Assembly (NCBI RefSeq): GCF_947648125.1
Contig: NZ_CANSMR010000004.1
Span: forward strand, 310,001-374,000
Direction: 5' to 3'
From: an uncultured Bradyrhizobium sp.
GTDB taxonomy: Bacteria > Pseudomonadota > Alphaproteobacteria > Rhizobiales > Xanthobacteraceae
Length of the DNA: 64,000 nt
Shown: one piece after another, positions 1-8,463 of the stretch
Numbering within the stretch: the first letter of the stretch is position 1
Layout of the letters: each line of letters opens with the position of its first letter
Notes under the pieces: model-generated
Databases searched by the model: none
What the model was told of the DNA's origin: nothing
What the model saw: the letters and a program-made list of their open reading frames with translations, nothing else
Program-made: the position numbers and the translations under genes

Positions 1-2
1 AC

Positions 3-92
3 TGCTTCGATACCGGCATTGACGTGGAGTGCTATTGGTACCCGGCGACTGACGTGATCGTAACCGATCCGTGGTCGCCCTATCCGTATTGA
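3..92 (+). CDS. 3' end of an unknown gene, cut by the window edge
   Basis: An open frame enters from the left edge and stops at TGA 90-92. The 29 visible residues are rich in aromatics and Pro (ends WSPYPY) with two Cys, which would suit the tail of a small exported protein. No family is recognised, and the start lies outside the window. Confidence 0.35.
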   Translation, partial: CFDTGIDVECYWYPATDVIVTDPWSPYPY

Positions 93-146
93 GTTCCAAG
101 TCCAAGTATCGGCCCGCGGCGGATGCTCGTCGCCCCCAAAACGAAT

Positions 147-170
147 GAGGTCGCCAATTTTGGCGGCCTC
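147..170. terminator. Near-perfect hairpin after the partial gene
   Basis: GAGGTCGCCAA pairs with TTGGCGGCCTC (one G-T pair) around an A/T-rich turn, about 55 bases downstream of the partial gene. There is no T-run, so it may be a weak terminator or an mRNA 3'-end stabiliser. Confidence 0.4.
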
Positions 171-479
171 TGCTCGTCGAAAGACTTAGCGCTTGAGCTT
201 GCCCAGCGCGTAGCCGGGATGGCCGGAAACGGATCCGTTGGTCTGCATTTGCCCGCAACAGTCGGAAAGCATCCGCCGCGTCCTTAGACTTTTGCTCTCT
301 CGACAAGATCATCCCCGGAGGGCGTGGTCCCGGCCTTGGGACAGTCCTAGGGTTGGCCGAGACCGCGCTCGCCACCGCCGCTGGCCATCCAATGTCAACG
401 CACGACTGGATGCCGCGGGAGTGTCGAAAGTCATATAGAGCGTAGTTGCTCCACCGAGCGGGGCGCCAGCCGCAGCCGC

Positions 480-584
480 TCATTGATACGCGAGAGTTAA
501 ACACGTGATGAGGTAGATCGTCCCGGCGACCACCAACGCGGTGACGCCAATCGAGAAAAGGACGCGCCACACGGTAGAGGTCAT
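480..584 (-). CDS. Possible 34-aa single-pass membrane peptide
   Basis: An ATG at 584 opens a 34-residue frame that is almost one hydrophobic helix (residues 6-28, including FSIGVTALVVAG) with a short polar N-terminus. The ribosome site is weak (AAGGCCAAGAA). Function unknown. Apart from hairpins, I see no other gene in 93-959. Confidence 0.22.
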   Translation of the reverse strand: MTSTVWRVLFSIGVTALVVAGTIYLITCLTLAYQ

Positions 585-768
585 TTCTTGGCCTTGAGCC
601 CCCGATCTCGACCAGCGAAGGCCGTGCCGCGTCAATCTCACTGAAAGGCGGCACCACACAAGGGGTTCAAAAGGGACATGCATCACAATGGCCCGTCACC
701 GCGTGCGGCACCGGAAGCAAACGTAATGGTAGGAGCTGTTCGTTTGATTCTCCGGCATCATAAAAGAG

Positions 769-794
769 AAACGGCGCCATTGCGGGCGCCGTTT
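769..794. terminator. 10-bp GC-rich hairpin
   Basis: AAACGGCGCC (769-778) pairs perfectly with GGCGCCGTTT (785-794) over a 6-base loop. The flanks are A-rich upstream and T-rich downstream, so it could terminate transcription from either side and isolate the efflux operon starting at 960. Confidence 0.5.
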
Positions 795-938
795 GATTGA
801 TTTGCTTCAGAATCCGCGCTGCGGACGCACTATGGGTGCATTTGCGGAAAGCCGCCTCTACCTCAAGTACTTGCGTCGAATCTCTAAATTGACTCAATCA
901 GCTTATTCACGAGGTGTTCAGCCTCACACTCGTAGTTT

Positions 939-958
939 AACCTCTGAGAGGAGAGGTT
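939..958 (+). promoter_or_regulatory. Hairpin that covers the Shine-Dalgarno of the first RND gene
   Basis: AACCTCT (939-945) is perfectly complementary to AGAGGTT (952-958). The purine-rich ribosome site AGGAGAGG sits in the loop and 3' arm, two bases before the ATG at 960. Such a fold could hide the ribosome site and make translation conditional. Seen directly; function inferred. Confidence 0.4.
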
Positions 959-959
959 T

Positions 960-3900
960 ATGAACCTAGCTGGGCCATCGCTGCGCCGACCTCTGACCGT
1001 TGTAGTCGCAATACTAGCGGTCGCGCTGGCCTCAATTCTGGGGCTGCAGCGGATGCCCAAAGACGTGCTTCCGAACCTGAACGTCCCGACAATCTACGTT
1101 GCGCAAGCCTACGGAGGCATGGACCCGGCTCAGATGGAGGGCTACCTCGCGTTCTATTTCGAATATCATTTCCTCTACATAACCGGAATCCAGCACGTCG
1201 AGTCGAAGTCGATCCAGGGCGCGGCCCTGTTGGAACTGCAGTTCCATCCCGGCACGGATATGTCGCAGGCGATGGCGGAGACCGTCGCCTATGTGAACCG
1301 CGCGCGGGCGTTCATGCCGCCCGGCACGTTGCCGCCGTTCATCACGCGCTTCGACCCGGGCAGCGTTCCGGTGGGACATCTGGTGTTCTCTAGCGAGACC
1401 CGCTCGATCGAGGTGTTGCAGGACGCGGCGTTGAACCTCGTGCGACCGCTGTTCGCGACCCTGCCGGGCGTATCTGCTCCGCCTCCGTTCGGTGGCAACG
1501 CGCGCAGCGTCGTGGTCAACCTGAAACCGGAGCGGCTGCGTTCCTATCATATGAGTCCTGAAGACGTCGTTGCCGCAATTAGTGCTGCCAACGTCGTGAG
1601 CCCGTCGGGGAACGTGACGATCGGTGGCAGCTATCCGCTGGTGCCCGTCAATTCAGTCGCGGGCGACGTCAAAGCCCTCGAAGCCGTACCCATCAAGAAC
1701 GGCAAATTCCCCGCCGTATTCGTCCGCGACTTGGCGGAGGTCGTTGACAGTTCGGACATCGTGACGAGTTACGCGCTCGTCAATGGCAAGCGGGCCGTCT
1801 ACGTGCCCGTGACAAAGCGGGCAGACGCCTCGACGATCGATGTCGCAACACTTGTCAAGGACAGTCTGCCGCGTTTCCAGGGCGTCCTCCCGTCTGGCGT
1901 GACGGTCAGCTACGAGCTCGACCAATCGCCCTATGTCACCCGCGCCCTGGCGGGGCTGCCCATCGAGGGCGTGATCGGGGCTTTGTTGGCCGGGCTCATG
2001 GTGTTCCTGTTCCTGCGCAGCGCGCGCAGCGCCTTGATCGTGATCCTTACCGTGCCTCTCGCGCTGCTCGCCGCCATTCTCGCGCTTTGGCTCGCCGGCC
2101 AGACCATCAACATCATGACGCTTGGCGGCTTGGCCCTGGCCGTCGGCATCCTTGTCGACCAGGGGACCGTCTGTGTGGAAAACATCCACGTCCACAGGGC
2201 CACAGGCAAGGGCATCGCCCGGGCCATCTACGACGCGACGCTCGAAACAGCCGGGCCGCAACTGCTCTCCATGCTTTGCGTCGTTGCGATGTTTACTCCG
2301 GCCCTGTTGATGACAGGCGCCGTCCGGGCGATGTTCCTGCCGCTGGCGATTGCCGTCGCATTCGCCATGGCGGCCTCTTATCTTCTGTCGACCAGCCTGG
2401 TGCCGGTGCTCGCGGTCTGGCTGCTGCGGAGCTGCACCGCCCACGTCGATGGAAGCCCGTTCGCTAGGCTTCGAACCCGCTATGCCGATACGCTGCAACG
2501 ATTAGTCCCGCGACGCGGGCCGCTTGTCCTGGCCTATGCGGCGACAACTCTCGCTGTCGTCGTTCTCGTCGGCGGCCGGCTCGGAACGGAAATTTTTCCG
2601 CGCGTGGATGCCGGGCAGATGCAAGTGCGCTTGCGTGCGCCTGCCGGCACCGACATCGATGGAACCGAAGCTCTGGCGCGCCGCGCGCTGGAAGTGATCC
2701 GGAACGATGTCGGGACGGATAACGTCCGGACCTCACTCGGATTAGTCGGCGTCCATGGCTCTGCCTATCCGATCAACCTGCTTTATTTATGGAACGGCGG
2801 TACTGAAGATGCGGTGTTGCAGGTGCAGTTGAGGCCGGGCACGACCCTGACCGGAGCGCTTGAGGAGCGCCTGCGCAGGGATTTTGCCTCCCAAATTCCG
2901 AGCGCCGGTTTTTCGTTCGAACCCGTCGATCTGATCTCCCGGGTGATGAGTCTCGGCGCGTCCGCGCCGATCGAGGTCTCGATCGGCGGGCCGGTGCTCG
3001 CCAGCAACCGGGCCTTCGCCGAGATGATCCGGGCACGGCTAGCGGAAATCCCGCAACTGCGCGACGTCCGCTTCGGCGCGCCGCTCGACTACCCGACCGT
3101 GAACGTTGCGATCGATCGCGAACGGGCCGGAATCCTGGGCGTCGACATGCGGCAGGCCTCGCGCGCTCTGGTGCCTGCCACATCGTCGAGTCGGTTCGTC
3201 GTGCCCAACTACTGGGCCGACCCTGAAACTGGCATCACTTATCAGGTGCAGGTTCAGATCCCGCAGCAACTCATGACCTCGCTCGACGAGGTCGGCAATC
3301 TCACAATCAAGCAAGAGAACGGCGAATCGGTCTTGTTGCGCAACGTCGCGCGGATCAGCGAAGGGAACGCGCCCCGGGAATATGACCGCTACAATGGCCA
3401 GCGTTTCATCATGGTCCAGGCCGGGCTTGCGCCCGGCGAGGACATCGGCTCAGCGTCGCGGCTGGTGTCGCATGCCCTCGCCGATCTCGGCCCGCCACCG
3501 GCGAAGGTTTCGGTGACCGTGCGCGGCGCGGTGGTGCCGATGGGCGAGATGCTGGAGGCCTTTGGGCGCGGCATGGCGCTGGCGGTGATCGCGATCTTCC
3601 TTTTGCTCACCGCTTATTTCCAGTCGATCAGGCTCGCGCTGATCACGTTGTCGACCGTTCCGGCGGTTCTCGCCGGAGTAGCGCTGGCGTTGGCGTTGAC
3701 CGGTACGACGCTGAACGTCCAGTCGGTCATCGGCGCGATTATGGCGGTCGGGGTCGGCGAGGCGAACGCCATCCTGCTGGTCAGCTTCGCCGAGACATCG
3801 CGCCGAAAAGGTGCGACCGCTATCGAGGCGGCGCTCGAGGGAGCGAGGGGCCGGCTGCGGCCGATCCTTATGACCAGTATTGCGATGATCGCCGGCATGC

Positions 3901-4100
3901 TGCCGATTGCCTTGGGCTGGGGTGAGGGCAGTGGCGAAATGGCGCCGCTGGCACGCGCAGTGGTCGGCGGGCTCGCCTTCGCAACGCTGGCGACACTCAT
4001 TGTGCTGCCCTTCGCATTTGCGCTGGTCCAAGGCCGAGCCCATCGCCGTTCGGCATCGCTCTATCTTCAGGGAGGCGGCGTAGCTCCGAAATCCGCATGA
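960..4100 (+). CDS. RND-family efflux permease (first of a tandem pair)
   Basis: A 1046-aa inner-membrane RND transporter with the family layout: TM1 at the N-terminus, a large periplasmic loop (about 35-330), TM2-6, a second periplasmic loop and TM7-12. Strongly similar along its length to the next gene, so a tandem duplication. The proton-relay motif of TM4 reads VDQ (D400, Q401) instead of VDD, and TM10 reads GEANAILLV (E934, A935), so the Lys equivalent to AcrB K940 is absent. The TM11 motif RLRPILMTS is kept. It starts the operon and lies 28 bases before the second copy. Substrate unknown; heavy-metal specialisation is not evident. Confidence 0.9.
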   Translation: MNLAGPSLRRPLTVVVAILAVALASILGLQRMPKDVLPNLNVPTIYVAQAYGGMDPAQMEGYLAFYFEYHFLYITGIQHVESKSIQGAALLELQFHPGTDMSQAMAETVAYVNRARAFMPPGTLPPFITRFDPGSVPVGHLVFSSETRSIEVLQDAALNLVRPLFATLPGVSAPPPFGGNARSVVVNLKPERLRSYHMSPEDVVAAISAANVVSPSGNVTIGGSYPLVPVNSVAGDVKALEAVPIKNGKFPAVFVRDLAEVVDSSDIVTSYALVNGKRAVYVPVTKRADASTIDVATLVKDSLPRFQGVLPSGVTVSYELDQSPYVTRALAGLPIEGVIGALLAGLMVFLFLRSARSALIVILTVPLALLAAILALWLAGQTINIMTLGGLALAVGILVDQGTVCVENIHVHRATGKGIARAIYDATLETAGPQLLSMLCVVAMFTPALLMTGAVRAMFLPLAIAVAFAMAASYLLSTSLVPVLAVWLLRSCTAHVDGSPFARLRTRYADTLQRLVPRRGPLVLAYAATTLAVVVLVGGRLGTEIFPRVDAGQMQVRLRAPAGTDIDGTEALARRALEVIRNDVGTDNVRTSLGLVGVHGSAYPINLLYLWNGGTEDAVLQVQLRPGTTLTGALEERLRRDFASQIPSAGFSFEPVDLISRVMSLGASAPIEVSIGGPVLASNRAFAEMIRARLAEIPQLRDVRFGAPLDYPTVNVAIDRERAGILGVDMRQASRALVPATSSSRFVVPNYWADPETGITYQVQVQIPQQLMTSLDEVGNLTIKQENGESVLLRNVARISEGNAPREYDRYNGQRFIMVQAGLAPGEDIGSASRLVSHALADLGPPPAKVSVTVRGAVVPMGEMLEAFGRGMALAVIAIFLLLTAYFQSIRLALITLSTVPAVLAGVALALALTGTTLNVQSVIGAIMAVGVGEANAILLVSFAETSRRKGATAIEAALEGARGRLRPILMTSIAMIAGMLPIALGWGEGSGEMAPLARAVVGGLAFATLATLIVLPFAFALVQGRAHRRSASLYLQGGGVAPKSA

Positions 4101-4128
4101 ACCGAACCTCTTCGCCAGTGGTGCGTCG

Positions 4129-7100
4129 ATGAACCTCGTGACATTCGCGCTGATCAGACCTGTCACCATCGTCGTGACGGTGGTCGCGGTGGCACTGCTG
4201 TCGCTGCTGGCCTGGCAACAAATGCCAAAGGACGTGTTTCCGACGCTGAACGTTCCGACGATTTATGTCGCGCAACCGTTCGGCGGCATGGATCCGGCGC
4301 AGATGGAAGGCTATCTGACGTACTATTACGAGTACCACTTCCTTTACATGGCGGGCGTCGAGCACGTCGAGTCGAAGTCCATCCAGGGCGCAGCGATCAT
4401 CAAGCTACAGTTTCATCCCGGCACCGACATGTCGCAGGCGATGGCGGAGACGGTCGCCTACGTGAATGCCGCCAAGGCCTTCATGCCCTACGGCACCTTG
4501 CCGCCGTTCATCACGCGCTTCGATGCCGGCAGCGTTCCCGTCGGCAATCTGGTCTTCTCCAGCGAGACGAGGTCCGTCAACGAGATTCAGGACGCGGCGT
4601 TGAACCTGGTTCGCCCGCTGTTCGCGACGCTGCCGGGGGTCTCCGCTCCGCCACCGTTCGGCGGCAGCGCCAGGACCATCGTCGTCAAGCTGAAGCCCGA
4701 ACGGCTCAAGTCCTATCAGATGTCACCCGACGACGTCGTCGACGCGATCACCAAAGCCAACCTGGTCAGTCCGTCGGGCAACATGATGCTGGCCGGCATG
4801 TACCCAATGGTCCCGCTCAACGCCGTCGCGGCGAACGTCAAGGACCTCAACGCGGTGCCGATACATCCCGGCGCCTTGCCGACGGTCTTCGTGCGCGACG
4901 TGGCGGACGTGCAGGACGGTGCCGACATCGTGACGAGCTACGCGCTCGTCGATGGACGGCGCACCGTCTACATCCCGGTCACCAAACGCGCCGACGCCTC
5001 AACGCTGTCCGTCGTCGACGAGGTCAAGCGCAACATCGCCAAATTCCAGACCGTGCTTCCGAGCGATGTGAAGGTCAGCTACGAATTCGACCAATCCCCC
5101 TATGTCAGCCATGCGCTCTCCGCCTTGACGCTGGAAGGTATTCTTGGCGCAGCGCTGACCGGCTTGATGATCCTTCTGTTCCTGCGCGACGCGCGCAGCG
5201 CCTTGATCGTGGTCGTCAATATCCCGCTTTCGCTGATGGCCGGCATCTTCGCACTCTGGCTCAGCGGCCAGACGGTCAACATCATGACGCTCGGTGGTCT
5301 GGCGCTGGCGGTCGGCATCCTGGTCGATGAGGCCACCGTCTGCCTGGAGAACATTCACGTGCATCTCACGCGCGGCAAGGGTCTCGCCCAGGCGGCCTGT
5401 GACGCCACCGTGGAAACGGTGGGGCCGCGGCTCTTGGCGATGCTGTGCATCGTGGCGATGTTCACCCCCGCGCTGTTCATGGTCGGAGCCGCCCGCGCGA
5501 TGTTCACGCCGCTTGCGTTGGCCGTCGGCTTCGCCATGATCGGCTCGTACTTGCTGTCAAGCACGCTGGTCCCGATCCTGTCGGTCTGGCTGCTGCGCGG
5601 TCACGAGAACCCGACGCCTGGCACCGAGCGCTTCAGGGGTCTTCAGGAAGCCTACGCGCGACGCCTGAACTCGCTGGCGCCGGCCAGGTTGCTGATGGCG
5701 GGTTACCTGGTCGCGTCAGTGGTCGTGATTGTTCTGGTCGGAAGCCGTCTCGGCACCGAGATCTTCCCGCGGGTCGATGCGGGGCAGATGCAGGTACGGT
5801 TGCGCGCGACCGCCGGCACCCAGATCGACGGCACCGAAAAGGTCGCGCTGCATGCCCTCGATATCATCAAGCGAGACGCCGGAGCGGACAACGTCCTGAT
5901 CTCCCTCGGCCTGCTCGGCGTCCACGGATCGAACTTCCCGATCAATTTCGTGCATCTGTGGAACGGCGGCCCCGAAGAGGGCGTCCTCCAGGTCCAGCTG
6001 CGAAAGGGCACCGGCGTGCGTATGCGGGACCTGGAGGAGCGTCTCCGCAAGGATTTTGCCGCCGAGATCCCGACGGCGAGCTTTTCGTTCGAACCTGGCG
6101 ACATCGTGAGCCGGGTCATGAGCCTCGGGGCCTCGACGCCGATCGAAGTGGCGGTCAGCGGCTCGGACCTCGCCGAGATCCGCCGCTTTGCCGAGAAGGT
6201 GAAGGATCGACTGAGCGCGATCGGCCAACTGCGCGACGTTCAGTTCGGTCAGTCGCTGGACTATCCGACGGTCGACGTTGCGGTGGATCGCGAGCGCGCC
6301 GGGATCCTGGGCGTAGATATCCACCAAGTGTCCCGTGCGCTGATTCCGGCGACATGGTCCAGCCGTTTCGTCGTCCCCAACTACTGGGCCGATCCCAACA
6401 GCGGCGTCGCCTATCAGGTGCAGGTGCAGATCCCGCAACAGCTGATGACCTCGCTCGACGACGTCGGCAACCTGTCGGTTCTCGAACACAAGCAAAAGGA
6501 AATGGACAAGGTCGAAAAGGACAAGAAGGCCCCCAAGCTGGAGAAGATGCACCCGGACGAGAAGGACGTTCTGCTGCGTAACGTTGCCCAAATCAGCGAA
6601 GGCACCGCGATGTCCGAATACGATCGCTACAACATGCAGCGACTGATCACGGTCAAAGCCAATCTCGGCACCGGCGATCTCGGCTCGGCCTCACGGCTGG
6701 TCTCGAAGGCGCTGGTCGATCTTGGCCCACCGCCGCCGAAGGTCTCGGTGGCCGTGCGCGGCGAGGTGGTGCCGATGCAGGAAATGATGCAGGGGCTGGG
6801 ACGCGGCATGGCGCTTGCCGTGGTTGCGATCTTCCTGCTGCTGACCGCCTATTACCAGTCGGTGAGGCTCGCATTGATCACCGTGTCGACGGTTCCCGCG
6901 GTGCTGGCCGGGGTCATCGTGGCGCTCTGGCTCACCGGGTCCACACTCAATATCCAGTCGTTCATCGGCGCCATTATGGCGATCGGCATCGGCGAGGCGA
7001 ACGCCATCCTACTCGTGACCTTTGCCGAGAATGCGCGCCGCGACGGCACCAGCGCGGCCGAGGCCGCGGTGGAAGGCGCGCGAAGCCGGCTGCGTCCGAT

Positions 7101-7362
7101 CCTGATGACTAGCGTGGCGATGATCGCCGGCATGACGCCGATGGCGCTCGGCCTGGGCGAGGGGGGCGGCCAAATGGCGCCGCTCGGCCGCGCGGTGGTC
7201 GGCGGGCTCGTTTTCGCCACGCTCGCGACCCTCGTTGTGCTGCCGTTCATTTTCGCGCTTTCACAGCAGCGGGCCCATCGTCGGTCCGGATCGCTTCATC
7301 CCGCTGACGATCGCAGCCCGCACTACGAACCAGCCATTTCAAGCCAGGGTGAGGTCATATGA
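4129..7362 (+). CDS. RND-family efflux permease (second of a tandem pair)
   Basis: A 1077-aa RND permease, paralogous to the preceding gene. TM4 reads VDE (D400, E401) and TM10 reads GEANAILLV (E956, A957), so it shares the loss of the relay Lys. It differs by a Lys/Glu-rich insertion of about 25 residues near 785-813 in the second periplasmic domain, just before a conserved LLRNVAQISEG segment. The stop codon overlaps the start of the next gene (ATGA at 7359-7362), which implies coupled translation with the membrane-fusion protein. The two permeases may form a heteromeric pump, by analogy with MdtBC; this is inference. Confidence 0.9.
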   Translation: MNLVTFALIRPVTIVVTVVAVALLSLLAWQQMPKDVFPTLNVPTIYVAQPFGGMDPAQMEGYLTYYYEYHFLYMAGVEHVESKSIQGAAIIKLQFHPGTDMSQAMAETVAYVNAAKAFMPYGTLPPFITRFDAGSVPVGNLVFSSETRSVNEIQDAALNLVRPLFATLPGVSAPPPFGGSARTIVVKLKPERLKSYQMSPDDVVDAITKANLVSPSGNMMLAGMYPMVPLNAVAANVKDLNAVPIHPGALPTVFVRDVADVQDGADIVTSYALVDGRRTVYIPVTKRADASTLSVVDEVKRNIAKFQTVLPSDVKVSYEFDQSPYVSHALSALTLEGILGAALTGLMILLFLRDARSALIVVVNIPLSLMAGIFALWLSGQTVNIMTLGGLALAVGILVDEATVCLENIHVHLTRGKGLAQAACDATVETVGPRLLAMLCIVAMFTPALFMVGAARAMFTPLALAVGFAMIGSYLLSSTLVPILSVWLLRGHENPTPGTERFRGLQEAYARRLNSLAPARLLMAGYLVASVVVIVLVGSRLGTEIFPRVDAGQMQVRLRATAGTQIDGTEKVALHALDIIKRDAGADNVLISLGLLGVHGSNFPINFVHLWNGGPEEGVLQVQLRKGTGVRMRDLEERLRKDFAAEIPTASFSFEPGDIVSRVMSLGASTPIEVAVSGSDLAEIRRFAEKVKDRLSAIGQLRDVQFGQSLDYPTVDVAVDRERAGILGVDIHQVSRALIPATWSSRFVVPNYWADPNSGVAYQVQVQIPQQLMTSLDDVGNLSVLEHKQKEMDKVEKDKKAPKLEKMHPDEKDVLLRNVAQISEGTAMSEYDRYNMQRLITVKANLGTGDLGSASRLVSKALVDLGPPPPKVSVAVRGEVVPMQEMMQGLGRGMALAVVAIFLLLTAYYQSVRLALITVSTVPAVLAGVIVALWLTGSTLNIQSFIGAIMAIGIGEANAILLVTFAENARRDGTSAAEAAVEGARSRLRPILMTSVAMIAGMTPMALGLGEGGGQMAPLGRAVVGGLVFATLATLVVLPFIFALSQQRAHRRSGSLHPADDRSPHYEPAISSQGEVI

Positions 7363-8444
7363 AGGAATTGGTCCCCGTGCCGCTCGCGGCTGTTCTGTGC
7401 ATGTCGGCGTTCCTGTCCGGTTGCGAACAATCGGTGCCCGGGCCCGCCGCCGCGAATCCCGCACCGGCGCCGCGCCTGGTGAAGATCGTCCACCCTCACA
7501 GGGGAGAGGCGCATCGCTACCTGACGCTGCCGGCCGAGGTCCATCCGTTGTATCAAGTGACCTTGTTTACCAAGGTCGCCGGATATCTGGATACGCTCAC
7601 CGTGGATAAGGGCGACGCAGTCAAGAAAGGCGACTTGATCGCCAATATCGACGTGCCGGAGTTGCAGGTCGAGAAGGTCAAATACGCCGCCGAACTCGAT
7701 CTGGCGACGGCTACACTACAGCAGATTGAAGCTGCCGCGTCGAAGGCGGGCCAGGGCGGTGATGATACCGACAAAAATCTCGCGGTGGCCCGCGCCAAAC
7801 TGAATGTCGCCAAGGCCAACGTCAAGAACACCGAGACGATGCTGAATTACGCGCGCATCAGCGCGCCGTTCGATGGTGTCGTGACCAAGCGCTACGTCGA
7901 TCCGGGCGCGTTCATCCCGGCGCCGAACGCCGCCGACACGCCCGAGGCCGCGGCAATCGTGAACCTTACCGATTTTGCGACGCTGCGCATCCAGATCCCG
8001 GTTCCCGAGACCGAAGTGCCACACATCACCATCGGGCAAAACGTGGTAATGACGACCGACGACCTGCCGGGTAAGCGCTTCGAGGGCACCGTGACCCGTT
8101 ATTATCAGGCGTTGGACCGGCACACCAAAACCATGCTGACCGAAGTTCAGATGCCCAATCCAAAGCTGGAGCTGCGTCCCGGTATGCTGATGAGCGCGCG
8201 GATCGACATCGAGCAGAGGCACGACGCGCTTCTGCTGCCGGCATCCGCCCTGGTGAAGGAAAAGACCGGCACGTTCGTGTTCACCGCAGTCAACGCCAAG
8301 GCCAAGAAGGTGCCGGTGAAAGTCGGCTTCAGCGACGGACCCGAGGTTGAGATCGTGAGCGGCGTGGCGCAGGGCGACGCGGTGCTTGCGGGTCAGCAGG
8401 GGTTGCAGGACGGAGATGCCGTCATGACCGACGGTGCGAGCTAG
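7359..8444 (+). CDS. RND periplasmic adaptor (membrane-fusion) lipoprotein
   Basis: A 361-aa adaptor that should link the tandem permeases to an outer-membrane channel. The N-terminus has a signal peptide ending in the lipobox LSGC (Cys22), so it is probably anchored in the inner membrane. A split biotinyl/lipoyl-like domain (AGYLDTLTVDKGDAVKKGD ... ARISAPFDGVVTKR) flanks a coiled-coil hairpin (about 110-160), followed by a beta-barrel domain and a membrane-proximal domain. Its start overlaps the upstream permease stop. Not closely similar to the second adaptor, which suggests the operon joins two pumps. Confidence 0.88.
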   Translation: MKELVPVPLAAVLCMSAFLSGCEQSVPGPAAANPAPAPRLVKIVHPHRGEAHRYLTLPAEVHPLYQVTLFTKVAGYLDTLTVDKGDAVKKGDLIANIDVPELQVEKVKYAAELDLATATLQQIEAAASKAGQGGDDTDKNLAVARAKLNVAKANVKNTETMLNYARISAPFDGVVTKRYVDPGAFIPAPNAADTPEAAAIVNLTDFATLRIQIPVPETEVPHITIGQNVVMTTDDLPGKRFEGTVTRYYQALDRHTKTMLTEVQMPNPKLELRPGMLMSARIDIEQRHDALLLPASALVKEKTGTFVFTAVNAKAKKVPVKVGFSDGPEVEIVSGVAQGDAVLAGQQGLQDGDAVMTDGAS

Positions 8445-8463
8445 ATAGATAATCGGTTCTCCG

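Noticed and set aside
1032-1550. Long minus-strand frames opposite the RND genes (also 1653-2498, 9588-11015, 14728-15831)
   Set aside because: They mirror high-GC coding sequence on the plus strand, have Arg/His/Asp-rich compositions without any family signature, and lack ribosome sites.
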